Positions 1 to 5,402 are shown, counted from the stretch's first letter. The stretch is DNA of 6,224 nucleotides from CAYZIC01 sp964478335 (GCA_964478335.1 CAYZIC010000088.1:1-6224), one strand, 5' to 3'. The notes: generated by a model not told the origin, from the sequence alone. Program-made: numbers and translations.

Positions 1-2
1 TC

Positions 3-539
3 CCTAATGTCACCCTCGTCGGCGTACTAGCCGCAGACATGAGTCTGCAGATCCCAGACTTTAGAGCACCAGAGAGGACCTTCCAGCTCCTCGCACAGGT
101 CTCTGGACGTGCTGGACGAGGCGAATTACCAGGCGATGTCTACATCCAAACCTATAGCCCTGACCACTATGCGATTACCTGTTCTAAAACCGCCGACTTT
201 GAAACCTTTGCCAAACAAGATCTCGAAGTCCGCGAAAGCTGCGGCTATCCCCCATTTACCAAGCTGGCCTGTTTGACTTTTCGGGGCGAAGACTGCGATC
301 ACGTGCAGCAATTCTCAGAAACATTTGCTAAAGCCCTTACGCAAGCTGATCCCGCCATCGACGTTACCCCAGCACTACCCTCTCCACTCGAAAAGCATAA
401 AACAGAGTACCGCTGGCAAATTATCGTTCGACACGCACAAGCCTCCCGTATTGCCAGAGCCGTCAAACACGTCTCCACCCACCTCAAAGACCCCACCATC
501 AAGCTCGCCATCGACATCGATGCCCTCTCCCTCAACTAG
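3..539 (+). CDS. priA: Primosomal protein N' (PriA helicase), C-terminal part
   Basis: The gene begins before the window; 178 codons up to the TAG are present. PriA is the superfamily 2 DNA helicase that restarts collapsed replication forks by loading the primosome. The fragment opens with the end of the helicase core: TLVGVLAADMSLQIPDF, then the motif VI segment QLLAQVSGRAGRGELPG with its arginine finger region, then VYIQTYSPDHYAI. The PriA C-terminal domain follows, with the family signature REsCGYPPFTKLA and, near the end, PSPLEKHKTEYRWQIIVR, which matches the usual P-x-P-L/I-x(n)-YRWQ-(L/I)(L/I) pattern. The ATG at 39 is internal, because the frame is open and conserved upstream of it. 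The gene ends normally and is followed by eight further Gs and a bidirectional terminator, so it is the last gene of its transcript. Family assignment is firm. Confidence 0.95.
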   Translation, partial: PNVTLVGVLAADMSLQIPDFRAPERTFQLLAQVSGRAGRGELPGDVYIQTYSPDHYAITCSKTADFETFAKQDLEVRESCGYPPFTKLACLTFRGEDCDHVQQFSETFAKALTQADPAIDVTPALPSPLEKHKTEYRWQIIVRHAQASRIARAVKHVSTHLKDPTIKLAIDIDALSLN

Positions 540-617
540 GGGGGGGGCGCTCGCTGTGCTCCGCTTGATGCTTTATGCGGCGAGCTTGCTCGCCCTACAG
601 CGGCGCAGCCGCCCACA
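539..617. repeat. GC-rich intergenic repeat with two small hairpins
   Basis: Between the priA stop and the terminator there is a run of nine Gs (539-547, including the G of the stop codon), the motif TCGCTGTGCTCCGCT (551-565), a hairpin GGCGAGC-TT-GCTCGCC (579-594) and a second hairpin inside AGCGGCGCAGCCGC (599-612). The last 14-mer recurs exactly at 1929-1942. The TCGCTnnGCTCCGCT motif recurs at 1975-1989. This points to a family of short palindromic intergenic elements rather than gene-specific structure. Both hairpins and the terminator lie within 120 bp of the priA stop. Confidence 0.6.
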
Positions 618-622
618 CCCAT

Positions 623-663
623 AAAAAACAACCCGACCACATCTCGTGATCGGGTTGTTTTTT
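623..663. terminator. Bidirectional intrinsic terminator between priA and perR
   Basis: A perfect 14-bp stem (AAAAAACAACCCGA at 623-636 pairing with TCGGGTTGTTTTTT at 650-663) extends inward, after one mismatch, by CAC/GTG around the loop ATCTC. It is A-rich on one side and T-rich on the other, so it can end transcription from both sides: priA on the plus strand and the rubrerythrin/perR pair on the minus strand. Confidence 0.92.
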
Positions 664-696
664 ATTGGAGCGAGCCCTCAAGAGGTCGCAAGTGTC

Positions 697-1107
697 TTAC
701 TTGCAAGAGGGGCACGTGCCCTTGTAGTAGAGGTGTGTTTCCTCAACCTTGAAATCCTTAGGCAGATCGGAGAATTTGCGAGGATTGGGCTTGGCGGGGA
801 AATCAAAGACACCACCACATTTTTTGCACTTAAAGTGCGCATGAAAAGAGATGTCTGCGTCAAAACGCATTTCGCATTCTTCCAAGACGATCGTTTGGAT
901 CAAGCCCTTGTTTGAGAGCGAGTGCAAGACATTGTAAGCTGTCGTGCGAGACATACCAGGGTAGAGCTTGAGCATCTCTTGATAAACGGTTTCTGCAGTT
1001 GGATGAATGGGGTTGTTGCAGAGAAATTCATAGATGGCTGCTCGGGGGAGGGTATTGCAAAGGCCAGCTTCTTTAACGATACGTGCGTATTTATTTGTGA
1101 TTTTCAT
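697..1107 (-). CDS. perR: PerR-type Fur-family peroxide-responsive repressor
   Basis: A 136-residue DNA-binding metalloregulator. Residues 1-80 form the winged helix (recognition region around SRTTAYNVLHSLSNKGLI). Residues 82-136 hold the metal sites. The regulatory ligands fall at H35, D83, H89, H91 and D102, exactly two less than B. subtilis PerR H37, D85, H91, H93 and D104. The Asp at the last position, where Fur usually has Glu, favours PerR. The structural zinc site is C94/C97 and C132/C135. In the known family, iron-catalysed oxidation of the histidines by peroxide releases DNA. The start at 1107 gives normal family length; the frame stays open upstream to 1197, but that extension has no family-like sequence. 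No good Shine-Dalgarno site is visible. It lies 93 bp downstream of the rubrerythrin gene on the same strand, so co-transcription is likely. Peroxide-response assignment is an inference from ligands and neighbour. Confidence 0.87.
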   Translation of the reverse strand: MKITNKYARIVKEAGLCNTLPRAAIYEFLCNNPIHPTAETVYQEMLKLYPGMSRTTAYNVLHSLSNKGLIQTIVLEECEMRFDADISFHAHFKCKKCGGVFDFPAKPNPRKFSDLPKDFKVEETHLYYKGTCPSCK

Positions 1108-1149
1108 ATGTTTATTTCTAATTAGGGTGGGGGATGAGTAACAGCTAAA

Positions 1150-1180
1150 GGAGGGCAATGCTTTGTGGGCATTGTCCTCC
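1150..1180 (-). terminator. Intercistronic hairpin between rubrerythrin and perR
   Basis: Arms GGAGGGCAATGC (1150-1161) and GCATTGTCCTCC (1169-1180) flank a 7-nt loop. On the minus-strand transcript the stem has eleven Watson-Crick pairs and one A-C mismatch. Only three U residues follow it, so it is at best a weak or partial terminator. It could equally be a processing or stabilising structure that sets the rubrerythrin to regulator ratio. Confidence 0.5.
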
Positions 1181-1200
1181 TCTACGGGGAGTGTCAAAGA

Positions 1201-1755
1201 CTACTTGGAGAAGTAGCGATTGAGGAGACCTTCAAATGCTGCGCCATGACGAGCCTCGTCCTTGCACATTTCGTGGACGGTGTCATGGATTGCATCGAGG
1301 CCGAGTTGCTTGGCCAATTTAGCCAATTCGAGCTTACCTTCGCAAGCACCTTGCTCTGCATCGACGCGCTTTTGGAGGTTCTCTTGGGTCGAGTCGCAAA
1401 CGACTTCACCAAGCAATTCTGCGAACTTAGCGGCATGTTCGGCTTCTTCAAAAGCAATGCGCTTGTAAGCCTCAGCCACTTCGGGGTAACCTTGACGATC
1501 AGCCACACGGCTCATAGCCAAGTACATACCCACTTCGGAGCATTCGCCGTCAAAATTCATACGCAAGCCCTTGATGATCTCTTCATCAACGCCCTTAGCC
1601 ACGCCAACGAAATGCTGGTCAGCCCAGATCTTCTTGCCAGTGCTAGCGATGACTTCTTTGAATTTCGCCGCAGGTGCCTTGCATTGGGGGCATTGAGCGG
1701 GAGCTTCGTCGCCGTTGTGAACGTAACCACAGATGGTGCAAACAAACTTTTTCAT
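1201..1755 (-). CDS. Reverse rubrerythrin (NADH-dependent peroxidase type)
   Basis: A 184-residue cytoplasmic non-haem iron protein that reduces hydrogen peroxide, and in some relatives oxygen, using electrons delivered from NAD(P)H through rubredoxin reductases. The rubredoxin-like domain is at the N-terminus (C6-x2-C9 and C22-x2-C25). The ferritin-like diiron domain follows, with helices carrying E71, E104-x2-H107 (in FEEAEHAAKF), E134 and E167-x2-H170 (in KDEARHGAAF). This order, rubredoxin first, is that of reverse rubrerythrins; classical rubrerythrin has it last. Length is as expected. The start is supported by AGAGGA six bases upstream. A PerR-type regulator lies directly downstream on the same strand, the classic pairing of peroxide sensor and peroxidase in anaerobes. 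A promoter and a dyad are visible upstream. Confidence 0.93.
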   Translation of the reverse strand: MKKFVCTICGYVHNGDEAPAQCPQCKAPAAKFKEVIASTGKKIWADQHFVGVAKGVDEEIIKGLRMNFDGECSEVGMYLAMSRVADRQGYPEVAEAYKRIAFEEAEHAAKFAELLGEVVCDSTQENLQKRVDAEQGACEGKLELAKLAKQLGLDAIHDTVHEMCKDEARHGAAFEGLLNRYFSK

Positions 1756-1776
1756 ATCATATCCTCTTAATTGTTG

Positions 1777-1799
1777 ATTAACACATCCATTGCGTTAAT
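1777..1799. promoter_or_regulatory. Candidate operator (23-bp dyad) upstream of rubrerythrin
   Basis: ATTAACACA (1777-1785) and TGCGTTAAT (1791-1799) form an inverted repeat with 8 of 9 positions matching, separated by 5 bp. It lies between the predicted -10 box and the ribosome binding site, where a bound repressor would block transcription. The neighbouring PerR-type gene makes it a candidate PerR site. It does not match the B. subtilis PerR box (TTATAATnATTATAA), though it is similarly AT-rich at the ends. Confidence 0.5.
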
Positions 1800-1809
1800 T
1801 AATGAGGGT

Positions 1810-1838
1810 ACTATAGCAAATCGTGGCTGAAAAAGCAA
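1810..1838 (-). promoter_or_regulatory. Sigma-70-like promoter of the rubrerythrin gene
   Basis: On the minus strand TTGCTT (-35, 1833-1838) and TATAGT (-10, 1810-1815) are separated by exactly 17 bp. Both boxes are close to consensus. The start of transcription would fall near 1803, about 48 bases ahead of the ATG, leaving the dyad at 1777-1799 just downstream of it. Confidence 0.65.
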
Positions 1839-1923
1839 GGTGTTTTTGTATGGACTACAAGTTTATTTACGATTCCCCAGATGGTTACTAGGCTTTATTT
1901 GATTTTGGATAGATTTTAAAGGA

Positions 1924-2312
1924 ATTCTAGCGGCGCAGCCGCTTAAGAATTTTGGGAGTTGGAGTCTGGGAGAGTCGCTACGCTCCGCTAGTAGGTCGCT
2001 CCGCTAGGGGCGAGTCTGTGCGAAGGCATACTTGTTCGGTAGCCGGACGGGGACGTCTGGCTGGGGGCATAGTGGGCTAGCCCGCTATCGCAAAGACTAG
2101 CGTGGCGACGTCTTGCGGGGGCTTGGGGTGGCGCGCCCCCAGTTCCCCTGGCCTAGCCGATCAGCCCCCGCCCTCCCCTGAGTCGATCTCCCACCCGCGA
2201 CACGCTACCCGCTCGCCGAAGGCACCCCGCAGGAGCGCTCTAAGGCCGCAGGCCGCTATCAGTGACCAAATCTCAATACCCAAATCCTAAATCCTAGGAG
2301 GCTCTGCCTCCT
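1924..2312. repeat. GC-rich intergenic region of small hairpins and short repeats
   Basis: This is the main part of the 615-bp gap between rubrerythrin and ilvC; 1839-1923 shows nothing recognisable. I see: hairpin AGCGGC-GCA-GCCGCT (1929-1943), framed by ATTCT/AGAAT; an 11-mer direct repeat CGCTCCGCTAG (1981-1991 and 1997-2007); a 20-bp palindrome centred on GGGCTAGCCC (2069-2088) with one G-T wobble pair; GCGGGGGCT (2115-2123) facing AGCCCCCGC (2163-2171), with TGGGG-T-GGCGCGCC-CCCA between them; GGCC-GCA-GGCC (2244-2254); and AGGAGGC-TCT-GCCTCCT (2296-2312). The 2102-2290 open frame reads as proline- and serine-rich low-complexity sequence and is not supported as a gene. Repeat family, structured RNA or decayed DNA are all possible. 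Confidence 0.6.
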
Positions 2313-2314
2313 TG

Positions 2315-2358
2315 CCAACAAAAAAGCCTCGCTGATGAAGCGAGGCTTTTTTTGTTGG
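2315..2358. terminator. Intrinsic terminator of ilvC
   Basis: GCCTCGCT (2326-2333) and AGCGAGGC (2339-2346) form a perfect 8-bp stem around GATGA. A-rich and T-rich flanks continue the pairing (CCAAC plus six As against seven Ts plus GTTGG), with one bulged base. It starts 13 bp beyond the ilvC stop. On the minus-strand transcript it ends in six Us, and it can also act in the opposite direction. Confidence 0.92.
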
Positions 2359-2371
2359 CTAGCACGGAGGC

Positions 2372-3478
2372 TTAGTTTTCGCCACGGCCGCAGACACCTG
2401 CAGCGGTAGCAGCACCAGCCTTGACACCTTCGTGAGGGCGCAGGTTACGCACTGCAGCACCGGTGACCCAGAGCTCAGAGTTGCGGATCTTTGCCAAATC
2501 CTTTTCGAGGCGTTCCTTGTAGTCACGACCACCGCAAGTGCGGATCACGCGACGAGCTTCGCTGCGGTTAGCAACAGCCTTGTAGAGATCCTTAAAGACA
2601 GGGAGGGTAGCCTTCTTGAAGCGAGGAGCCCAGTCCAAAGCACCACGTTGAGCGGTAGCAGAGCAGTTGGAGAACATCCAGTCCATGCCGTTTTCGTCAA
2701 CCAAGCGGATGAGAGATTGGGTCAATTCCTCAACAGTTTCGTTGAAAGCTTCAGATGGTGAGTGGCCATTCTTGCGGAGCACTTCGAATTGTGCAGACAA
2801 GATACCCTGCAAGCAACCCATCAAGGTGCCGCGTTCGCCGACCAAGTCAGAGGTCACTTCGCGTTCGAAGGTAGTGGGGAAGAGGTAGCCAGAGCCAACG
2901 CCGATACCCAAAGCGAGCGTGCGGTCAAGAGCCTTGCCAGTAGCGTCGATTTCGACAGCGTAAGAGGAGTTGATACCCACGCCATTGAGGAAGTTACGGC
3001 GCACAGAGGTGCCCGAGCCCTTAGGCGCGACGAGGATGACATCGACGCCTTCGGGAGCTTCAACAGTGGTCAAGTCGCGGTATTGGTAACCGAAACCGTG
3101 AGAGAAGTAGAGAGCCTTACCAGGAGTCATGAAGCTCTTGATGCGCTTCCAGACCGGCTTGATAGAAGCATCACTGGTGAGCATCATCACGATGGTGCCC
3201 TTAGCGGCGGCTTCTTCGATTTCAAAAAGGGTTTTGCCAGGGACCCAGCCATCACGGATAGCGCGGTTCCAGCTGCTGTTGGGCTTATCGCTCTTGCGCT
3301 GACCGACGATGACGTTCAAGCCATTGTCACGCATGTTGAGACCCTGAGCAGGACCTTGCACGCCATAACCGATCACAGCGATGACCTCGTCCTTGAGGAC
3401 TTCTTGAGCTTTTTTAAGGGGGAATTCTTCACGTGTGGTGATATTTTCGACCACGTCTGCAAATTTAATCTTAGCCAT
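2372..3478 (-). CDS. ilvC: Ketol-acid reductoisomerase
   Basis: A 368-residue enzyme of isoleucine, valine and leucine synthesis. It rearranges and reduces 2-acetolactate (or acetohydroxybutyrate) to the dihydroxy acid, using NAD(P)H and magnesium. The N-terminal Rossmann domain has the dinucleotide motif GYGVQG at 37-42. The following loop VGQRKSDK (R61, S63) suggests NADPH. Catalytic H127 lies in SHGFGY. Metal ligands are D211 and E215 (TSDLVGERG), and E247 and E251 (NETVEEL). S273 in NCSATAQRG fits the substrate-contact serine. There is a single C-terminal helical domain, so it is the short class. The wording (GPAQGLNMRDNG, HSPSEAFNETVEE) resembles the Bacteroidota/plant/fungal branch rather than the E. 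coli long form. The last 18 residues are an Ala/Gly-rich tail. AGAGG about ten bases upstream supports the start. No other ilv or leu gene is adjacent. Confidence 0.96.
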   Translation of the reverse strand: MAKIKFADVVENITTREEFPLKKAQEVLKDEVIAVIGYGVQGPAQGLNMRDNGLNVIVGQRKSDKPNSSWNRAIRDGWVPGKTLFEIEEAAAKGTIVMMLTSDASIKPVWKRIKSFMTPGKALYFSHGFGYQYRDLTTVEAPEGVDVILVAPKGSGTSVRRNFLNGVGINSSYAVEIDATGKALDRTLALGIGVGSGYLFPTTFEREVTSDLVGERGTLMGCLQGILSAQFEVLRKNGHSPSEAFNETVEELTQSLIRLVDENGMDWMFSNCSATAQRGALDWAPRFKKATLPVFKDLYKAVANRSEARRVIRTCGGRDYKERLEKDLAKIRNSELWVTGAAVRNLRPHEGVKAGAATAAGVCGRGEN

Positions 3479-3511
3479 AATGTACTAACCTCTATTTATC
3501 TTTTCGAGATC

Positions 3512-3529
3512 TGTGCAAACGTATGCACA
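3512..3529. promoter_or_regulatory. LacI/PurR-like operator in the ilvC leader
   Basis: TGTGCAAACGTATGCACA is an 18-bp palindrome with only one mismatched pair and a central CG. Its inner part GCAAACGTaTGC differs by one base from the E. coli PurR core GCAAACGTTTGC, and a central CG is typical of LacI-family operators. It ends 34 bp before the ilvC ATG and just downstream of the predicted transcription start, a normal position for repression. Which regulator binds is unknown. Confidence 0.5.
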
Positions 3530-3556
3530 AAAACAATCACGAATTAAATTAGAGGC

Positions 3557-3585
3557 AGTGTACCGCACTTTGGCACGATATGCAA
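3557..3585 (-). promoter_or_regulatory. Candidate ilvC promoter
   Basis: On the minus strand TTGCAT (3580-3585) and TACACT (3557-3562) are 17 bp apart. The -10 box matches four of six positions and the -35 box three. The predicted start, near 3550, would give a leader of about 70 bases that contains the palindrome at 3512-3529. A copy of CCAAAGTGC sits in the spacer. Confidence 0.4.
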
Positions 3586-3690
3586 GCTCAATTTTCATCA
3601 GAAAGTCACTTTTTTAAACCAAAGTGCCTTTTTTAGGGTGTAAATTCAATAAATGATAGTGCTTGTGCCTCAAATTTTGCACTTTGGTTT
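3566..3690. repeat. Three copies of CCAAAGTGC upstream of ilvC
   Basis: The 9-mer occurs on the minus strand at 3566-3574, on the plus strand at 3619-3627 and on the minus strand at 3679-3687. The last two extend to a perfect 12-bp inverted repeat (AAACCAAAGTGC at 3616-3627, GCACTTTGGTTT at 3679-3690) with 51 bp between arms. The first copy lies within the candidate ilvC promoter spacer. No terminator T-run follows the arms, so a protein binding site is more likely than a transcription stop. Confidence 0.45.
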
Positions 3691-3694
3691 GGAA

Positions 3695-4063
3695 TTAAGA
3701 GCTGGGATGGTCGCTGATCATGCTCCAGCCTGGATTGATGGCTGCGTGATGGGAATGGGTAACGGCACCAAATGGGGCATAATCGTGGTGTGCACCGATA
3801 CCGTTTTGCGTGGCGAAGTAAATCGCATCGGTGACATTCTTATTGCCATCATGCAGATAAAAGAGGTTGCGGCTGGGAGTCTTGAGGAGTAGGGGACGGG
3901 TGGCGATGGGGCGGCTTGCGCCGCAGTGAACAGTGGACGGTAACGGTGAACAGGTAGCTTGCACATCTTGCTTGCTGCGGATCATGCGCACACGCCGCTG
4001 GCTAGCGCGGGGCGTTGAGAGCCTCGGCTGGGAGAGCGTAAGATGTTGCAAGCGGTTAATCAT
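3695..4063 (-). pseudogene. Detached RHS core fragment fused to repeat DNA
   Basis: A 122-residue frame. Residues 52-116 (about 3715-3910) are RHS core: PIATRPLLL, then FYLHDGNKNVTD, AHHDYAPFGAVTHSHHAAIN and PGWSMI. In an intact RHS protein this segment lies just before NPFRFSSEYHDDE, which is missing here; the frame stops after SDHPSS. Residues 1-51 do not look like RHS and are partly translated hairpin (3911-3924) and heptamer repeat (3924-3954). The 55 bp at 3715-3769 are identical to the last 55 bp of the window, inside the RHS gene. The start has AGGTGA eight bases upstream and a possible promoter further on, so it may be expressed. I read it as a silent or decayed RHS module left by recombination. 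A chimeric assembly is the main alternative. Confidence 0.6.
3911..3954. repeat. GCGGC/GCCGC hairpin followed by degenerate heptamer repeat
   Basis: GCGGC-TTGC-GCCGC (3911-3924) uses the same arms as the hairpins at 600-612 and 1930-1942. It abuts a degenerate tandem repeat of about seven bases: CAGTGAA, CAGTGGA, CGGTAA, CGGTGAA and a partial CAGG (3924-3954). The start of RHS similarity lies immediately to the left, so the repeat marks the edge of the RHS fragment. Confidence 0.55.
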
Positions 4064-4089
4064 GTGTCTATCACCTAATGTTTGAGAGT

Positions 4090-4118
4090 AGCATAGCTGA
4101 TTAAGCTGGAGATTGCAA
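4090..4118 (-). promoter_or_regulatory. Possible promoter ahead of the RHS fragment
   Basis: On the minus strand TTGCAA (4113-4118) and TATGCT (4090-4095) are 17 bp apart, each matching four of six consensus positions. The ATG at 4063 follows 26 bases after the -10 box, with AGGTGA between. It is plausible but unproven. Confidence 0.3.
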
Positions 4119-4174
4119 GCCTAAACATCGATAATTACCGATAAATAGCATCAAGAGACGTTCGCACAACTCGC

Positions 4175-4201
4175 GTAGAGCTGGTAGAGCTAGTAGAGCT
4201 G
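4175..4201. repeat. Three tandem copies of a 9-bp unit
   Basis: GTAGAGCTG, GTAGAGCTA and GTAGAGCTG follow each other without gaps in the non-coding stretch between the RHS fragment and the gene at 4341-5402. Nothing else is recognisable in 4120-4306. A 12-bp palindrome GCCTTTAAAGGC lies at 4307-4318, without a T-run. Confidence 0.6.
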
Positions 4202-4340
4202 AGTGCTGCTTTTCTCACACCACTATCCATTGAAATTGCACAAGAGCCATAAAAGTTTACTTAATCCACTTCCTCTGGTTGCAATTTAAAACCTAGTGAC
4301 GGAATCGCCTTTAAAGGCCATCTCAACATATTCAATGTTC

Positions 4341-5402
4341 CTAAGCTTTCATATCGTTTTTTAAAGACAAACGCCTTACTATTCGGCCCTGATTGCACAT
4401 AAATATCATACCATGCCATCTCNNNNNNNNNNTCTCGTATCCAGGAAATGGTATGTCGACGCCTCTAGTTGACCATTCATGACAAAGGATAAAGCCGATT
4501 AGACCAGTCCTCTCTTGTGTAAAGAGGTAACATGATTGAATAATGTGATGTGTTTTATCCGCATGAGATTGCACACTCTTTGGATAACGTTTTACACGAA
4601 TATCATCTGGGACTCCTTGCAAATAGGGTATCACCGTAGCAATTTTGATCTTTAGGGTTCCTTTAATATAGTAAAGAGTATTGAGGCATACTGACTCCTC
4701 TATCGACTCTTCGCAAATAAAAGCCCCTCCATTAGGAAGAAGCACCTCCCGTTGTTTTCCCAAATTGGGAATGCGCCAGATGGAATCAATGCCTGCAGTT
4801 GTTAAGCTAAGCCTAGTCAAACTAATTTCAAAAATAACTGAGTGCATCATTTTTTCAATGCGCACATCTCGTTTAAATGCAGACATGAGTCGTTTCTTGT
4901 AGTCCGACATCGGATAATGGTTTGCACATTTAAGTGAGCCTAGTGCTAAGGATTGGAGTTCTATAATGGGAATCTCATCTCTTTGCCTTTCTAAATACAG
5001 CCAATAGTTTAGAGGATTAAAGCAATAATCACAAAGCGACTTTGCATAGTCCCTCAACTGTGAATCTTGAATAGTTAATAGATAAGCATTCAGCTCATAA
5101 AAAGCTCGTCTTTCACATAAGTCGATTACCTTAAAGATAATCGCACTTACCTCATCAGGCAGAGCAGTTTTAAGATAGTTGTCGCTTCGAACATATTTCA
5201 AAATGTAAAGTGCCATATTTTCAATGGCGGTATGTCGGCGGCCATGCTTCCAATCCATAAAAATCGTTCTTACCGCATCTAGTTTATCAACTTCACACAT
5301 CCCTGTATCCTGAAAGACGGGATAAACTAATTGGGGTGGCATTTTCTTTTTGAATCCCATCAAGCAACACAGACTAATGATAACAAGAACTCTGAGAACC
5401 AT
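4341..5402 (-). CDS. Unknown protein downstream of RHS C-terminal domain; candidate immunity or accessory gene
   Basis: A frame of 353 residues that I do not recognise. It starts with MVLRVLVIISLCCLMGF followed by KKK: a hydrophobic segment that could be a signal peptide or membrane anchor. The cysteines lack a small residue before them, so the lipobox is poor. The rest looks like a soluble, mainly helical protein (for example DAVRTIFMDWKHGRRHTAIE) with a more strand-like second half. The start is well supported by AAGGAG about seven bases upstream. It lies 12 bp after the RHS stop, and the Shine-Dalgarno site abuts that stop, so translation may be coupled. In RHS systems this position usually holds the immunity gene, but at over 350 residues it is longer than most. 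Ten Ns at 4423-4432 cross codons 324-327, so the last 26 residues are joined only if the gap length keeps frame. Confidence 0.6.
   Translation of the reverse strand: MVLRVLVIISLCCLMGFKKKMPPQLVYPVFQDTGMCEVDKLDAVRTIFMDWKHGRRHTAIENMALYILKYVRSDNYLKTALPDEVSAIIFKVIDLCERRAFYELNAYLLTIQDSQLRDYAKSLCDYCFNPLNYWLYLERQRDEIPIIELQSLALGSLKCANHYPMSDYKKRLMSAFKRDVRIEKMMHSVIFEISLTRLSLTTAGIDSIWRIPNLGKQREVLLPNGGAFICEESIEESVCLNTLYYIKGTLKIKIATVIPYLQGVPDDIRVKRYPKSVQSHADKTHHIIQSCYLFTQERTGLIGFILCHEWSTRGVDIPFPGYEXXXXRWHGMIFMCNQGRIVRRLSLKNDMKA
4423..4432. other. Assembly gap (10 Ns)
   Basis: Ten undetermined bases with TCTC on the left and on the right. Such short fixed runs are usually scaffolding placeholders, so the true length and the frame across it are unknown. 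It lies near the 3' end of the gene at 4341-5402. Confidence 0.95.

Noticed and set aside
1169..1197. Perfect TTGACA box upstream of perR on the minus strand
   Set aside because: At 17 bp spacing the -10 box would be CAATGC, a very poor match that lies inside the hairpin stem.
1165..1770. Plus-strand open frame of 201 codons opposite rubrerythrin
   Set aside because: It lies opposite the well-supported rubrerythrin gene and spans its ribosome binding site, without recognisable domains.
2102..2290. Plus-strand open frame of 62 codons in the GC-rich gap
   Set aside because: It is rich in Pro, Ser and Ala, spans several palindromes, and has no Shine-Dalgarno site. It looks like translated repeat.
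2762..3547. Plus-strand open frame of 261 codons opposite ilvC
   Set aside because: It is antisense to a clearly conserved enzyme and has no family-like motifs. The long frame follows from the codon use of ilvC.
3616..3690. 12-bp inverted repeat as a terminator of the RHS fragment
   Set aside because: The arms are 51 bp apart, and the T-run follows the wrong arm for either direction.
3924..3954. Heptamer repeat as a CRISPR array
   Set aside because: The units are about 7 bp, contiguous and degenerate, with no spacers and no cas genes.
4135..4230. Minus-strand frame of 31 codons containing SSTSSTSST
   Set aside because: No ribosome binding site was seen, and the Ser/Thr stretch is just the tandem 9-mer at 4175-4201.
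4307..4318. Palindrome GCCTTTAAAGGC as a terminator for the gene at 4341-5402
   Set aside because: It has no T-run and no loop room for a stable hairpin, so a terminator call is not supported.
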